64,000 nt of DNA from Desulfovibrio sp. Fe33 (GTDB lineage Bacteria > Desulfobacterota > Desulfovibrionia > Desulfovibrionales > Desulfovibrionaceae), in assembly GCF_028532725.1 (NCBI RefSeq), contig NZ_JAQKGU010000001.1, positions 1 to 64,000 of the forward strand, given 5' to 3'. A model generated the notes under the pieces. It did not search any database, was not told the origin of the DNA, and saw nothing but the letters and a program-made list of their open reading frames with translations. Made by a program: the position numbers and the translations under genes. Shown in pieces: positions 37,219 through 46,681 of this stretch (its first letter is position 1; the number at the start of each line of letters is the position of its first letter).

Positions 37219-38457
37219 ATGGCCGACAGGCGACTCGAAGGCCGCGACGACGCCGTACTGGCGATTCTCAAGGTCACGGATGAAGTCAACCAACTCAAGG
37301 ACGTTGACACCATTCTGGACAAGATTCTCCAGGAATCCAGACAATTTTCCGGAGCGGATGCCGGATCCATCTATCTTGTTGAGGATGACCGGCTCATCTT
37401 CAGCTACGTCCAGAACGACACGCTCTTCAAGGCCGAAGCGGCCAACGCCGCGCTGTACCAGAACTTCGCCATACCCATCAGCGAACAGTCCATCGTGGGC
37501 TACGTGGCCAAGACACGGCAAAGCCTGGCCGTGGACGACGCCTACGAACTGGCCCCGACCCTGCCCTATTCCCTGAACAAATCCTTCGACGAGAAGTCCG
37601 GCTTCCGAACCACCAGCATGTTGGCCATCCCCCTGATCGCCCAGGAAAGCAGGCTTGTCGGGGTCATGCAGCTCATCAACGCCAAGAACGAATCCGGCGC
37701 GGTGGTCCCCTTCTCGGAGGAGGCCCGGACCTATATTCCCATCTTCTGCAACAACGCCTCCGTGGCCATCGAACGCGGCATCATGAACCGCGAACTGATT
37801 CTGCGCATGATGCAGATGGCCGAGCTGCGCGACCCCTCCGAGACCGGGGCGCACGTCCAGCGCGTGGGGGCGTACTGCGCCGAGATATACGCCACCTGGG
37901 CCGCCCGCCGGGGGCACGGAGCCAAGGATATCAAGCGCACCCGCGACAATCTCCGGCTGGCCGCCATGCTCCACGACGTGGGCAAGGTCGGCATTTCCGA
38001 CACCATCCTCAAGAAACCCGCCAAGCTCACCGACCGCGAGTACGACGTCATAAAATGGCACACCATCTACGGGGCGCGGCTCTTCAGGAACCAGACCTCC
38101 GAGCTTGACCGCATGTCCATGGACATCGCCCTGTACCACCACGAGCGATGGGCGGGCAGCGGCTATCCCTCCATTCCCCGGGACCAGATCTGGACCGACG
38201 ACCTTCAAATGGGATGCGCGCCCCTGAACGGCGAGGCCATCCCCCTGTCCGCGCGCATCTGCGCCGTGGCCGACGTGTATGACGCGCTGGCCTCGCCCCG
38301 GTCCTACAAGGACCCGCACACGGACGACCAGTGCGTGGAAACGTTGGAAAGGGGAGCCGGGACCCACTTCGATCCCGAGGTGGTGGAAATCTTCATGGAA
38401 ATTTTCGACGTCATCAAGGCCATCCGCAACAAGTGGGCGGACTCTCCGGGAAGGTAG
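37219..38457 (+). CDS. GAF and HD-GYP domain cyclic-di-GMP phosphodiesterase
   Basis: A 412-residue signalling protein. A GAF sensor domain covers about residues 28-185 (GADAGSIYLVEDDRLIFSYV to SRLVGVMQLINAKN). HD-GYP follows: AAMLHDVGKVGISD and YHHERWAGSGYPSIP, with an intact GYP and metal ligands. A short insert sits after the GYP (about residues 325-345). It is predicted to degrade cyclic di-GMP in response to a GAF ligand. GGGAGG precedes the ATG. The next gene starts four bases after its stop. Confidence 0.92.
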   Translation: MADRRLEGRDDAVLAILKVTDEVNQLKDVDTILDKILQESRQFSGADAGSIYLVEDDRLIFSYVQNDTLFKAEAANAALYQNFAIPISEQSIVGYVAKTRQSLAVDDAYELAPTLPYSLNKSFDEKSGFRTTSMLAIPLIAQESRLVGVMQLINAKNESGAVVPFSEEARTYIPIFCNNASVAIERGIMNRELILRMMQMAELRDPSETGAHVQRVGAYCAEIYATWAARRGHGAKDIKRTRDNLRLAAMLHDVGKVGISDTILKKPAKLTDREYDVIKWHTIYGARLFRNQTSELDRMSMDIALYHHERWAGSGYPSIPRDQIWTDDLQMGCAPLNGEAIPLSARICAVADVYDALASPRSYKDPHTDDQCVETLERGAGTHFDPEVVEIFMEIFDVIKAIRNKWADSPGR

Positions 38458-38461
38458 ACGC

Positions 38462-39373
38462 ATGTCGGAAGCCGAACCGGACCTATACGACTTCACGAAC
38501 CCCGAGGACGCGGAAAGTGTCCTGCGCGAGACCGAAGACCTCATGCGGGAGCTTTCCCCCGGACAGGACTGGACCGTCTTCCGCCGCGCTTTCGACGATG
38601 TGGAACGGCTCTTTTCCGGCCGCTATCCCGGCTACCGGGCGAGCAACACCCCATACCACGACTTCGAGCACACCTGCGCCGTGGTCCTTGCGGCGGCCCG
38701 CCTGATCTACGGGGCGGCGGCCGGCGGCGAGGCCTGCGCCGACGACGACCGCCTCAGGGGACTCCTGGCAGCGCTGTTCCACGACGTGGGCCTCATCCAG
38801 GAAGCGAGCGATACCCGGGGGACCGGGGCCAAATACCTGTTGGGGCACGAGGAACGGTCCATCAGGTTCATGCGGAACAACCTGGCAAAATTTCTCCCCG
38901 CGCAAGACATCGCCGACATCGCCGACTGCATCCGCAGCACCATCCTGTCGATGCCCCCCTCCGAGATTCCGTTCCGATCCGAAGCCATGCGCAGAATGGG
39001 CCAGTTCGTGGGCAGCGCGGACATCCTGGCCCAGATCGCCGACCGCCGCTATCCGGAGAAGCTGCTCCTGCTCTTCGAGGAATTCCGGGAAGCCCGGCTC
39101 TTCGACTACGACACCGCGTTCGACCTGGCGCTCCGTACCAGGTCTTTCTACCGGGACGTCGCCCGCAAGCGCCTGGACGAGGCGCTCGGGGGCGTGGATC
39201 GTTTCATTATCAATTACTTCCAAATGCGATTAAAAGTAGATAAGGACCTGTACTGGAAGGCCATTGATCGCAATTTGGCCTTCCTGGACAAGATTCTGGC
39301 CGAATGCGTCGAGGACATGGATGCATTTCCGGCAAAACTCCGTCTCAACCGCGTTCGAAAGCCCACATGCTAA
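38462..39373 (+). CDS. HD-superfamily phosphohydrolase
   Basis: A 303-residue protein with an HD metal-site layout: NTPYHDFEHTCAVVLAA (first His ligands), ALFHDVGLIQEAS (HD pair) and HEERSIRFM. This order resembles cyclic-nucleotide phosphodiesterases more than HD-GYP, and there is no GYP motif. The ATG at 38462 follows the stop of the GAF-HD-GYP gene by four bases, so they are co-expressed. Substrate unknown; a cyclic nucleotide is likely from context. Confidence 0.8.
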   Translation: MSEAEPDLYDFTNPEDAESVLRETEDLMRELSPGQDWTVFRRAFDDVERLFSGRYPGYRASNTPYHDFEHTCAVVLAAARLIYGAAAGGEACADDDRLRGLLAALFHDVGLIQEASDTRGTGAKYLLGHEERSIRFMRNNLAKFLPAQDIADIADCIRSTILSMPPSEIPFRSEAMRRMGQFVGSADILAQIADRRYPEKLLLLFEEFREARLFDYDTAFDLALRTRSFYRDVARKRLDEALGGVDRFIINYFQMRLKVDKDLYWKAIDRNLAFLDKILAECVEDMDAFPAKLRLNRVRKPTC

Positions 39374-39421
39374 CGTCCACGGTCCATCTTGAATTCGGAC
39401 TGCGTGAGGAGATTATTTATA

Positions 39422-40672
39422 ATGCGTGCCAAACCTCAAACCTTTGAGACCATGTTCATCGCCCGTCAACCCGTCTTCAGGCAGGACGAATCCGTCTGGG
39501 GGTACGAGCTGCTTTTCCGTTCCGGCCGCAACGACGTAGCCGTCATCAACGACGAGTCGCAGGCCACGGCCTCGGTCATCGCCGACGGCCTGACCCTGGC
39601 CACGGAAGGCATGAGCCAGGATACCCGCGTGCTCATCAATTTCCCGGAAAAACTGCTTGGCGAAGACGCCGGGTTCGCCCTGCCCAAGGACCGCTGTGTA
39701 ATCGAGATCCTGGAACACGTCCGGCCCGACGAGAAGGTTCTGGCCGCCGCCAGGAGGCTCAAGGACGCGGGCTACACCGTGGCTGTGGACGATTTTCTCG
39801 GCCAGGAGGAACTCCGCCCGTTCGTGGAACTGGCCGACATCGTCAAACTCGACATCCTGGCTTTGGGAGCCGACCCCGCGCGCATCAGGAAAACCCTCGC
39901 CACGCTGCCCCGGCACGTGACCACCCTCGCCGAAAAGGTCGAGGACAACAAAACCTTCCGGCTGCTGCGCGACATGGGCTTCTCCCTGTTCCAGGGATTC
40001 TTCTTCAGCCGTCCTGAGATCATTCCCGGACGCAAGCTCACCGCCGTCGAGACCACCAAACTCCAGATTCTCGGCGAGCTGGCCAAGCCGGACTTCGAAC
40101 CCGCGCGGCTGGCGGCCATCCTTCAGTCCGACCCGAACCTGACCTACCGCCTCTTCCGCTTCATCAACTCGGCGGGATTCGGCCTGTCCACCAAGATATC
40201 CTCGGCGAAACGGGCCATCGACATGATGGGCATGATCCGCGCCAAGCAGTGGCTTCGCAGCGTCGTCATCGCCGATCTCAACCCGTCGCCCAGGGCAGGC
40301 GAACTCGCCTATCTGGCCGTGCACAGGGCAAAATTCCTGGAATCCGTCTGTTCCGGGTCCAACAAGTCCGAGTGCGAGGCGGACACCCTGTTCATGATCG
40401 GCCTCTTCTCGCTGCTCGACGCCATGCTCGGCATGAACATGCGCGACGTCCTCAAGTCCCTTCCCCTGGAGGAACAGGTGGTTTCGGCCCTGAACGGCAC
40501 CGGGGACCTCGCCGAACTCCTCCTCCTGGCCAAAAGCTATGAACGCGGCCAGTGGACCGAGACCGCGCAATACCTGAAAAAGCTCTCCCTGAACGCCTTC
40601 AATACGGAACTGCTCTACATTCAGTCGCGCAACTGGACCCAGAAGGCCCTCGGATACTCCAAGTCGGAGTAA
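39422..40672 (+). CDS. EAL-HDOD (YuxH-family) signalling protein
   Basis: A 416-residue protein with an EAL-like N-terminal domain (about 5-205) and a C-terminal HDOD domain (about 205-400). EAL landmarks are mostly kept (GYELLFR in place of EAL, INFPEKLL, VIEILE, AVDDFLG, KLD, AEKVE, FQGFFFSRP), so c-di-GMP binding is possible; activity is uncertain because YuxH-type EALs are often degenerate. HDOD landmarks are ILQSDPNLTYRLFRFINSAGFG. GAGGAG lies ten bases before the ATG at 39422. Confidence 0.88.
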   Translation: MRAKPQTFETMFIARQPVFRQDESVWGYELLFRSGRNDVAVINDESQATASVIADGLTLATEGMSQDTRVLINFPEKLLGEDAGFALPKDRCVIEILEHVRPDEKVLAAARRLKDAGYTVAVDDFLGQEELRPFVELADIVKLDILALGADPARIRKTLATLPRHVTTLAEKVEDNKTFRLLRDMGFSLFQGFFFSRPEIIPGRKLTAVETTKLQILGELAKPDFEPARLAAILQSDPNLTYRLFRFINSAGFGLSTKISSAKRAIDMMGMIRAKQWLRSVVIADLNPSPRAGELAYLAVHRAKFLESVCSGSNKSECEADTLFMIGLFSLLDAMLGMNMRDVLKSLPLEEQVVSALNGTGDLAELLLLAKSYERGQWTETAQYLKKLSLNAFNTELLYIQSRNWTQKALGYSKSE

Positions 40673-40774
40673 CCCCGCCCGGCACCAGGAAAGGCCCCGC
40701 GATTGGCTTAGACATTCGCGGGGAAATGTGTCACTCCGGGGCGCGTAAAGGGATTGCATTCAAGGAGCGGGACC

Positions 40775-41614
40775 ATGCGGAACAAGGCGAAATTGCCCAT
40801 CGGCGTATTCGATTCGGGCGTGGGCGGATTGACCGTGCTCAAAGCATTGCGCGAGCGTATGCCCTGCGAGGATGTCCTTTACCTCGGCGACACGGCGCGG
40901 CTGCCATACGGCACCAAGTCGCCCCAGACCGTTGCCCGCTACGGCGTGCAGTGCGGAGGGGAGCTGACGCGGCGCGGCATCAAGCTGCTCGTCGTGGCCT
41001 GCAACACGGCCTCGGCCGTGGCCCTCGACGCCCTGCGCGAGGCCAATCCCGGCGTGCCCGTCATCGGCGTGGTCGAACCCGGCGCGCGCGCCGCCTGCGC
41101 CGCCACGAGCAACCAGGCCGTCGCCGTCATCGCCACGGAATCCACCATCGCGGGCGGCGCATACCAGCGCGCCATCCACTCCATTCGGCCCGAAGCCCGC
41201 ATCCTCGGCCACGCCTGTCCCCTGTTCGTGTCCCTGGCCGAAGAAGGCTGGACCGAAGGACAGATTCCCGAAGCCGTGGCCGCCCGCTACCTCGACCCCA
41301 TCTTCAAGCCCGCGTCCGGCACGGAACACCCCGTCATCCCCGATACGCTCGTTCTCGGCTGCACGCACTTTCCCCTTCTCGCGCAGGCCATCCGCCGTGT
41401 GGTCCCGGATCGAACCACTATCGTGGACTCCGCTGCCACCACCGCCGAGACAGTCTATGCGGAACTCGGCCGCCTCGGCCTTGCCCGGCCCGAAAACGGC
41501 TGCGGCGGAACCACCTACCTGACCACCGACGACGCCGCGCGCTTCGCCCGCACCGGCTCCCGCTTCCTGGGCACGCCCATAGCGGAACGGGACGTCCTGC
41601 TGATCGACCTGTAA
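40775..41614 (+). CDS. murI: Glutamate racemase
   Basis: A 279-residue cofactor-independent racemase that supplies D-glutamate for peptidoglycan. The N-terminus IGVFDSGVGGLTVLKAL and the two catalytic cysteines in VACNTASA and LGCTHFPLL are intact. The ATG at 40775 has AAGGAG eight bases upstream; a start seven codons earlier has none. It is a single gene between signalling genes. Confidence 0.96.
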   Translation: MRNKAKLPIGVFDSGVGGLTVLKALRERMPCEDVLYLGDTARLPYGTKSPQTVARYGVQCGGELTRRGIKLLVVACNTASAVALDALREANPGVPVIGVVEPGARAACAATSNQAVAVIATESTIAGGAYQRAIHSIRPEARILGHACPLFVSLAEEGWTEGQIPEAVAARYLDPIFKPASGTEHPVIPDTLVLGCTHFPLLAQAIRRVVPDRTTIVDSAATTAETVYAELGRLGLARPENGCGGTTYLTTDDAARFARTGSRFLGTPIAERDVLLIDL

Positions 41615-41742
41615 GACGCGGCCCAGACCTCCAGGTTCCGAGACCGGCCGCTCACTCCGCGCTCGACAGCGCCGGTCGTACGCGACCGAAGGATATTTTC
41701 AAGGGTGAGAATGGACGGGAGGGAATATCCCGCCCGGTCCGG

Positions 41743-42504
41743 CTAGAACCGCAACAGATAGCGGCGGGCTATGGTATTGTAGGAACCGTCCTTGAGCATC
41801 TTGCCGAGCGCCCCTTCCAGGGCCTGGGCGACCTGGTCCTTGTTTTCGAGGCCAGAGGCGCGTGAGAGGACGATGAAGGCGGGTTTTCCCGCCAGAAGCT
41901 TCCTTGGAAGATAGACCACGGAACTGGTCAGGCCCATGTCCTTGAGGCGGTAGTAGGTCACGTCGATGTTCCCGGCGAAGGCGTCGATTTCACCGCCGAG
42001 AAGCCCCGCGATAATACCGCGCAGATCTGGGTATTCCTTGACTATCATGTCGCCCTTGGCGCGGGCCGCGGCGAATTCCGGGCCAAGATCCAGCCCGGCG
42101 GCCACGCCGATGACCTTGCCCGCCAGATCATCGTAGGAATTGAAGGCGAACCGGTTGCCCACCTTGGCGAAGAGCACATAGTCGCTGTGATGGATCGGGA
42201 CGCCGTCCAGGAACAGAACGTACCGCTCGCGCTCCGGGCTGCGGAACAACGCCACGACCCCGTCGCAACTCCCGTCTCCGGCCATTTCCAGGGCTGTTTT
42301 CAGCGGTTTCATGCCAATTTCTATGTCGATCCCGGCGCGGCGGGCGGCCTCGTTGAGAACGTCCACATCGATGCCCGAAGGCGCTCCGTTCACGACCATG
42401 GAATAGGGCGCGAAATCCGCGTCGGCGACGAAACGGAGGGGCGCACCTGCCCAGGCGGTCGAAGCAAGGAGTAAAAGCAGGCAGGCTGACAGACATTTTT
42501 TCAT
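41743..42504 (-). CDS. Periplasmic amino-acid-type solute-binding protein
   Basis: A 253-residue family-3 solute-binding protein with a signal peptide (MKKCLSACLLLLLASTAWA). The fold is indicated by LRFVADADFAPYSMVVNGAPSGIDVDVLNEAAR, RSPERERYVLF, LAGKVIGVAAG and a C-terminal LEGALGKMLKDGSYNTI. No ABC permease or ATPase lies nearby, so it may serve an orphan sensor role or a remote transporter. The ligand is unknown. Confidence 0.88.
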   Translation of the reverse strand: MKKCLSACLLLLLASTAWAGAPLRFVADADFAPYSMVVNGAPSGIDVDVLNEAARRAGIDIEIGMKPLKTALEMAGDGSCDGVVALFRSPERERYVLFLDGVPIHHSDYVLFAKVGNRFAFNSYDDLAGKVIGVAAGLDLGPEFAAARAKGDMIVKEYPDLRGIIAGLLGGEIDAFAGNIDVTYYRLKDMGLTSSVVYLPRKLLAGKPAFIVLSRASGLENKDQVAQALEGALGKMLKDGSYNTIARRYLLRF

Positions 42505-42701
42505 GGGCGGTCTCCTGAGATTGACAGATGTAGATTACTCTATCTTTTTCCACTGTTTTCCACAAGAACCAGGTGAATCATTATCTGTTTCACCGAATTA
42601 TGGAGAATGTCACAGAATGGATCGCTCATATGAGCAAGGGTTGCCCCCAATCTTCTAGATAATCTCCTGATTTTTACTAGCATTCGGTGGATGATTAATA
42701 T

Positions 42702-43694
42702 ATGAATCCGGGAATGGATACGAATCCTCGAGCCGCTCGGCCGGTATCCTACTTTCCCGTATCCCCGGTGATGCTCTTTCCGGAGGCTTTGGGGAACTTT
42801 TCAGTCTACCTCTGGCAAGGTGGGGACTTCGTTCTTTACACCTCTTCCGGCCAGAGATTCACCACCCGCCACCGCCTGACCCTGCACAAGAACGGGGTCA
42901 AGGAAGTGTACGTCCAGGGCTCGGAGCGCGACGAGTACGAAAAGTATATCGAACGCAACCTCGGACGGATACTGCTGGACGAGACCCTGCCCATCGAGGC
43001 GCGGTCGAAAATTTTCTTCGAAGCCACGACCGTGGTGCTCCAGGACGTATTCGACCGCAAGTTGCCGAGCGCCCTGCGGGCCAGGCACTTCGACCGCATC
43101 ACGGACATCGTGCGCAACTCCATCAAGTTCCTGGCCAAGGACAACTCGCTGTCCGCGGTGGCCCCGTTCATCTCCCACGATTACAAGACCTACACCCACT
43201 GTATGCACGTATTCGTGTATTCCGTGGCCCTGTTCCAGACCTACGACATGACCGAGAGCGAGGTCTTCGAATACGGGCTGGGCGCGTTGCTGCACGACGT
43301 GGGCAAGGCCAAGATTCCCAAACGCATCCTGAACAAGCGGGGGCCGCTGACCACGGCGGAGCGGGAAATCATCAAGGAACACCCGGTGCACGGCGTATCC
43401 ATGTGCGCGCACCTGCCCATGACCCAGAACACGATCAACTGCATCCTGTTCCACCATGAGGCACTGGACGGGTCGGGCTACCCGGCGGGAATAAAGGGTG
43501 ACAACGTCCCCATGCCTGTCCGCATCATCTCCCTTTCCGACATCTACGACGCCCTGACCACCGACCGTCCCTACGCCGAAGCCATGCAGCCTTACGAAGC
43601 CCTCTCCCTCATCCGAAACGAAATGCGCGAAAACGTCGACATGAACGTCTTCAAACGATTCGTCGCGGTCCTCAGCGGGGCCGAAATCATCTAA
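42702..43694 (+). CDS. HD-GYP domain cyclic-di-GMP phosphodiesterase
   Basis: A 330-residue protein with an N-terminal DUF3391-like region (about 15-90: NFSVYLWQGGDFVLYTSSGQRF) and a complete HD-GYP domain: GALLHDVGKAKIP, HPVHGVSM, FHHEALDGSGYPAGIKGD and SLSDIYDALTTDRPY. It should hydrolyse c-di-GMP. It is transcribed divergently from the solute-binding protein with about 197 bases between them. The start has no strong ribosome site; the second Met (codon 5) is also possible. Confidence 0.9.
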   Translation: MNPGMDTNPRAARPVSYFPVSPVMLFPEALGNFSVYLWQGGDFVLYTSSGQRFTTRHRLTLHKNGVKEVYVQGSERDEYEKYIERNLGRILLDETLPIEARSKIFFEATTVVLQDVFDRKLPSALRARHFDRITDIVRNSIKFLAKDNSLSAVAPFISHDYKTYTHCMHVFVYSVALFQTYDMTESEVFEYGLGALLHDVGKAKIPKRILNKRGPLTTAEREIIKEHPVHGVSMCAHLPMTQNTINCILFHHEALDGSGYPAGIKGDNVPMPVRIISLSDIYDALTTDRPYAEAMQPYEALSLIRNEMRENVDMNVFKRFVAVLSGAEII

Positions 43695-43976
43695 TCCCCC
43701 AGGGCGGCGAGCCGCTTTTCTCCCGGCCAATCCGTCCGACAGGGGATCGGAACCTTACCTCTTTCCTCCACACCTCAAAGGAATACGCCCGAAAAGAATG
43801 GCTAGCCATCTGTTCGGGTTACGACGCAACGACCTGGAATTGCGGCCTCCAATCCGCCGCGCCGTCCTTTCGAGGGATCAAGCCCTCCGCTTCCAACCGC
43901 CCCCCTTCCAGCGCCGCATGTCCCGGCAGACAGCGCAAACCATCCGGGAGGACCGTGGGACGTGGAGCCGGAGGCA
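43695..43976. other. Gene-free interval between convergent genes
   Basis: About 280 bases after the HD-GYP stop and before the MltD terminator. No credible coding frame, RNA or repeat is seen. Confidence 0.5.
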
Positions 43977-44014
43977 CAAAAAAGCCCCTGCAGGCATGTA
44001 CCTGCAGGGGCTTT
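43976..44014 (-). terminator. Terminator of the MltD-like gene
   Basis: A perfect 14-bp stem AAAGCCCCTGCAGG/CCTGCAGGGGCTTT (43981-43994 with 44001-44014) around a 6-base loop. On the minus strand it is followed by a T-run, matching the gene that ends at 44031. Confidence 0.93.
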
Positions 44015-44030
44015 CCATCGGATTTTCTGA

Positions 44031-45659
44031 TTACTGGACGTAGACCTTGAGTTTCTGGCCCGCGTAGATGGTGGTCTTGGCGCTGATGGAATTCCAGTGG
44101 CAGAGGTCGGACACCTTGACGCCGAACTTGCGGGAGATGGAATAGAGATTGTCTCCCCTGCGCACCTTGTAATGGACGACCTCGGTCTTGACCTTCACGG
44201 CGTCCTTGACGGCCTGCTTGGTGGCCGCGCTGGAGCTGTTGGGGATATAGAGCTTCTGGCCGACCTTGAGGCGGCTGGAACTCAGCCCGTTGGACTTCCT
44301 GAGCGTGGTCACGGTGGTGTTGAAGGACTGGGCGATGGACCACAGGGTATCGCCGGAACGGACCACGTAATTGCCGCGTTTGGCGGCGATGGCGCGAGTC
44401 TGCGCCTCGGACGAGGAAGCGGGCGCGGGCGCTGAGGCGGTCGACGACCCGCGGGAGCCGTGGCCCGGAACCATGACGTATTGGCCGGGACGCAGGGTGT
44501 TGGAGCGGGTGTTGTTGACGCTCTTGAGCACGTTGATGGGCACGCCGTAGCGGCGGGAAATGATCCACCAGGAGTCGCCGGACCGTACGCGATGGCGGGT
44601 GTAGCCCGCATACGGCTGGGCGCCGGGCTCGGACAGGTAGGCGACCATCTTGTCGGCCTTGTCCGAAGGCAGGTAGGCGGTGGCCTCCATGTGCGGCGGG
44701 CTGACCTGGCGGCGGAAGGCCGGGTTCAGGTCGTGGAAGTCGTTCCAGGTCATGCCGCCTGCCCGCGCCAGGGCGAGCAGGTCGGTGCCGCCGGGCACCT
44801 TGACCGGAACGATCTCAAGCTCCATGTCCCAGGACACGGGCTCGAAGCCCAGGGTGTCCAGGTTCTGGAAAATCTTGGAAATGGCGATGAACTTGGGCAC
44901 GTAGTGCCGGGTTTCCAGCTTCAGGCGATTGCGTCCGGAGAGCTTGCGGTTCTTCTCGGTCAACTCGAAGAAATCGTCGCAATTGGCCTGTTTCAGGGCG
45001 CGCGAGATCTTGCCTTCGCCCGCGTTGTAGGCGGCAAGGGCCAGATACCAGTCGCCGAACTTGTCGTACAGGTCGCGAAGATGGCGGGCCGCGGCGTCCG
45101 TGGCCTTGTAGGGATCGCGGCGTTCGTCGATCCACCAGTCGGACTTGAGCCCGTACAAACTGCCCGTGCCGCGCATGAACTGCCACATTCCGCCCGCACC
45201 GGCCCAGGAATAGGCCCGGACGTTGTAGCCGGATTCGACGAACGGAAGCAGGACCAGGTCCTGGGGCAGACCGTACTGGGTGAAGACCCGGCGCACATAG
45301 GGCAGATAGGGCTGAGAGCGTTTCAGCCAACGCTCCATGGTCTTGCGCGCCTTGTGGTTGTAGTAGGTGAAGAAGAGCTCGACTTCCTCGTTCTCGTGGG
45401 GCTCAAGGTCGAACAGCAGGCCGAAACGCTGATTGAGCACGGCCTGCTCGGTCTGGGTCAAATCCTCGTCGGGGGCCACTTCGGGAGCGGCCTCGATTTC
45501 GGGTTCGAGGGCCTCGGCATCTTCAGGCACGAGGTTTTCCGCGACCTGTTCCTCCACGGGCAGGGCCGTCTCAGGGGTCGTCTTGGTGGAACAACCCGCG
45601 GCCAGGCTCGCGATGAGCAATCCCATCACGAGTAAATATGCACAGTTGAAAACTCTCAA
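44031..45659 (-). CDS. mltD: Membrane-bound lytic transglycosylase with LysM repeats (MltD-like)
   Basis: A roughly 542-residue lipoprotein (LLIASLAAGC). The SLT domain shows the catalytic Glu in LPFVESGYN, then GGMWQFM, and LALAAYNAGEGKI. Three LysM repeats follow in the C-terminal third (HRVRSGDSWWIISRRYGV, YVVRSGDTLWSIAQSF, YKVRRGDNLYSISRKFG). It cleaves peptidoglycan with 1,6-anhydro ends. I choose the TTG at 45659 because GGAGG lies five bases upstream and it gives a compact signal peptide; a GTG 21 bases upstream has no ribosome site. Confidence 0.92.
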   Translation of the reverse strand: MRVFNCAYLLVMGLLIASLAAGCSTKTTPETALPVEEQVAENLVPEDAEALEPEIEAAPEVAPDEDLTQTEQAVLNQRFGLLFDLEPHENEEVELFFTYYNHKARKTMERWLKRSQPYLPYVRRVFTQYGLPQDLVLLPFVESGYNVRAYSWAGAGGMWQFMRGTGSLYGLKSDWWIDERRDPYKATDAAARHLRDLYDKFGDWYLALAAYNAGEGKISRALKQANCDDFFELTEKNRKLSGRNRLKLETRHYVPKFIAISKIFQNLDTLGFEPVSWDMELEIVPVKVPGGTDLLALARAGGMTWNDFHDLNPAFRRQVSPPHMEATAYLPSDKADKMVAYLSEPGAQPYAGYTRHRVRSGDSWWIISRRYGVPINVLKSVNNTRSNTLRPGQYVMVPGHGSRGSSTASAPAPASSSEAQTRAIAAKRGNYVVRSGDTLWSIAQSFNTTVTTLRKSNGLSSSRLKVGQKLYIPNSSSAATKQAVKDAVKVKTEVVHYKVRRGDNLYSISRKFGVKVSDLCHWNSISAKTTIYAGQKLKVYVQ

Positions 45660-45862
45660 GCGATCCTCCGAGTTCGGCACACCATTACCAGATAAGTCCG
45701 GCTTTGAAAAGTCTAGAAAAAATCTTGATTGCCGGAAGTGCGAGACTTCCAGCTAGCCCAGCTTGCCTTGGATTGCAATAGGAGCGATAAACGCCTACTA
45801 GACCCCCTTGCCAAAGGCAACCATGTGCAACTTTTTGCCGTGTTTATCACAAGGAATCGATA

Positions 45863-46624
45863 ATGCAAGATCATGGCCGGGATAAAAAGGATTCGAAAAT
45901 CTACATAGTTGGCAACAAGCCGGTCAAGGAGCTTCTACAGGATTCTCCACAAAGAGTGGACTTCGTCGCCTTCCGTAAGGGACGGCGCGACCAGGCGATG
46001 GAAGAAATTCTCGACATTTGCCGTGCCGCCCAGGTGCCCTACAAGTCGGTCTCGGCCCAGGAATTGGACTACATGTTCCGCGGCAACCACCAGGGTGTGG
46101 CCGCCCGGTGCGCGGCCCTGGAGTACACGCCGCTGGAACGGCTCCTCGAACAGGCGAGCGAAGCGCCGCTGCCCCTCGTCGTGGCCCTGGACCAGGTGCA
46201 GGACACCGGCAACGTCGGCGTTCTCGCCCGCACCGTCCACGCGCTCGGCGGGGCCGGGCTCATCGTCTGCCAGCATCACGGCGCCTATCTCGGGGCCGGA
46301 GCCGTGCGCTCTTCGGCCGGAGCCCTGAACAAGCTCCCCGTGGCCAAGGTCGGCAACATGGCCAACGCCATGAAGGATTGCGTCAACTACGACTTCACCC
46401 TCTACTGCGCCCGCATGACGTCCGACTCCGACAACGTCTACACCGCGGAGCTGCGCACCCCGGCCGTGCTCATTCTCGGCAACGAAGAAAAAGGCATCCG
46501 CCCCGGAGTCGCCAAATTCGCCGACCACAGCCTCCACATTCCCTTCCTCAGGGAATTCGACTCCCTGAACGTGGCCCAGGCGGGAGCCATCATCGTTTCG
46601 GAATTCGCCCGTCGATTGGGCTAG
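45863..46624 (+). CDS. rlmB: TrmH-family 23S rRNA (guanosine-2'-O-)methyltransferase, RlmB-like
   Basis: A 253-residue SPOUT methyltransferase with a small N-terminal substrate-binding domain (IYIVGNKPVKELLQ, FRGNHQGVAARCA) and a C-terminal knot: LDQVQDTGNVGVLARTVHALG, VLILGNEEKGIRPGV and SLNVAQAGAIIV. The usual N-x-S-V-A is N-V-A-Q-A, a small variation. RlmB methylates G2251 in the P-loop of 23S rRNA. AAGGA precedes the ATG at a normal distance. Confidence 0.88.
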   Translation: MQDHGRDKKDSKIYIVGNKPVKELLQDSPQRVDFVAFRKGRRDQAMEEILDICRAAQVPYKSVSAQELDYMFRGNHQGVAARCAALEYTPLERLLEQASEAPLPLVVALDQVQDTGNVGVLARTVHALGGAGLIVCQHHGAYLGAGAVRSSAGALNKLPVAKVGNMANAMKDCVNYDFTLYCARMTSDSDNVYTAELRTPAVLILGNEEKGIRPGVAKFADHSLHIPFLREFDSLNVAQAGAIIVSEFARRLG

Positions 46625-46643
46625 AAGCGCGACGAAACCGATC

Positions 46644-46663
46644 GGAACGCCCGCGGGCGTTCC
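46644..46663. terminator. Palindrome between convergent genes
   Basis: A perfect 20-base palindrome GGAACGCCCGCGGGCGTTCC between the 3' ends of rlmB and the HDOD gene. It has no T-run, so termination is only suggested by position. Confidence 0.4.
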
Positions 46664-46681
46664 CCGGTCCGGCGGAACGGC

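Noticed and set aside
40695-40723. Hairpin CCCCGCGA/TCGCGGGG between the EAL-HDOD gene and murI as a terminator.
   Set aside because: The loop is 13 bases and no T-run follows.
43798-44043. An 81-codon plus-strand frame between the HD-GYP and MltD genes.
   Set aside because: No ribosome site, unusual composition, and it runs through the MltD terminator hairpin.
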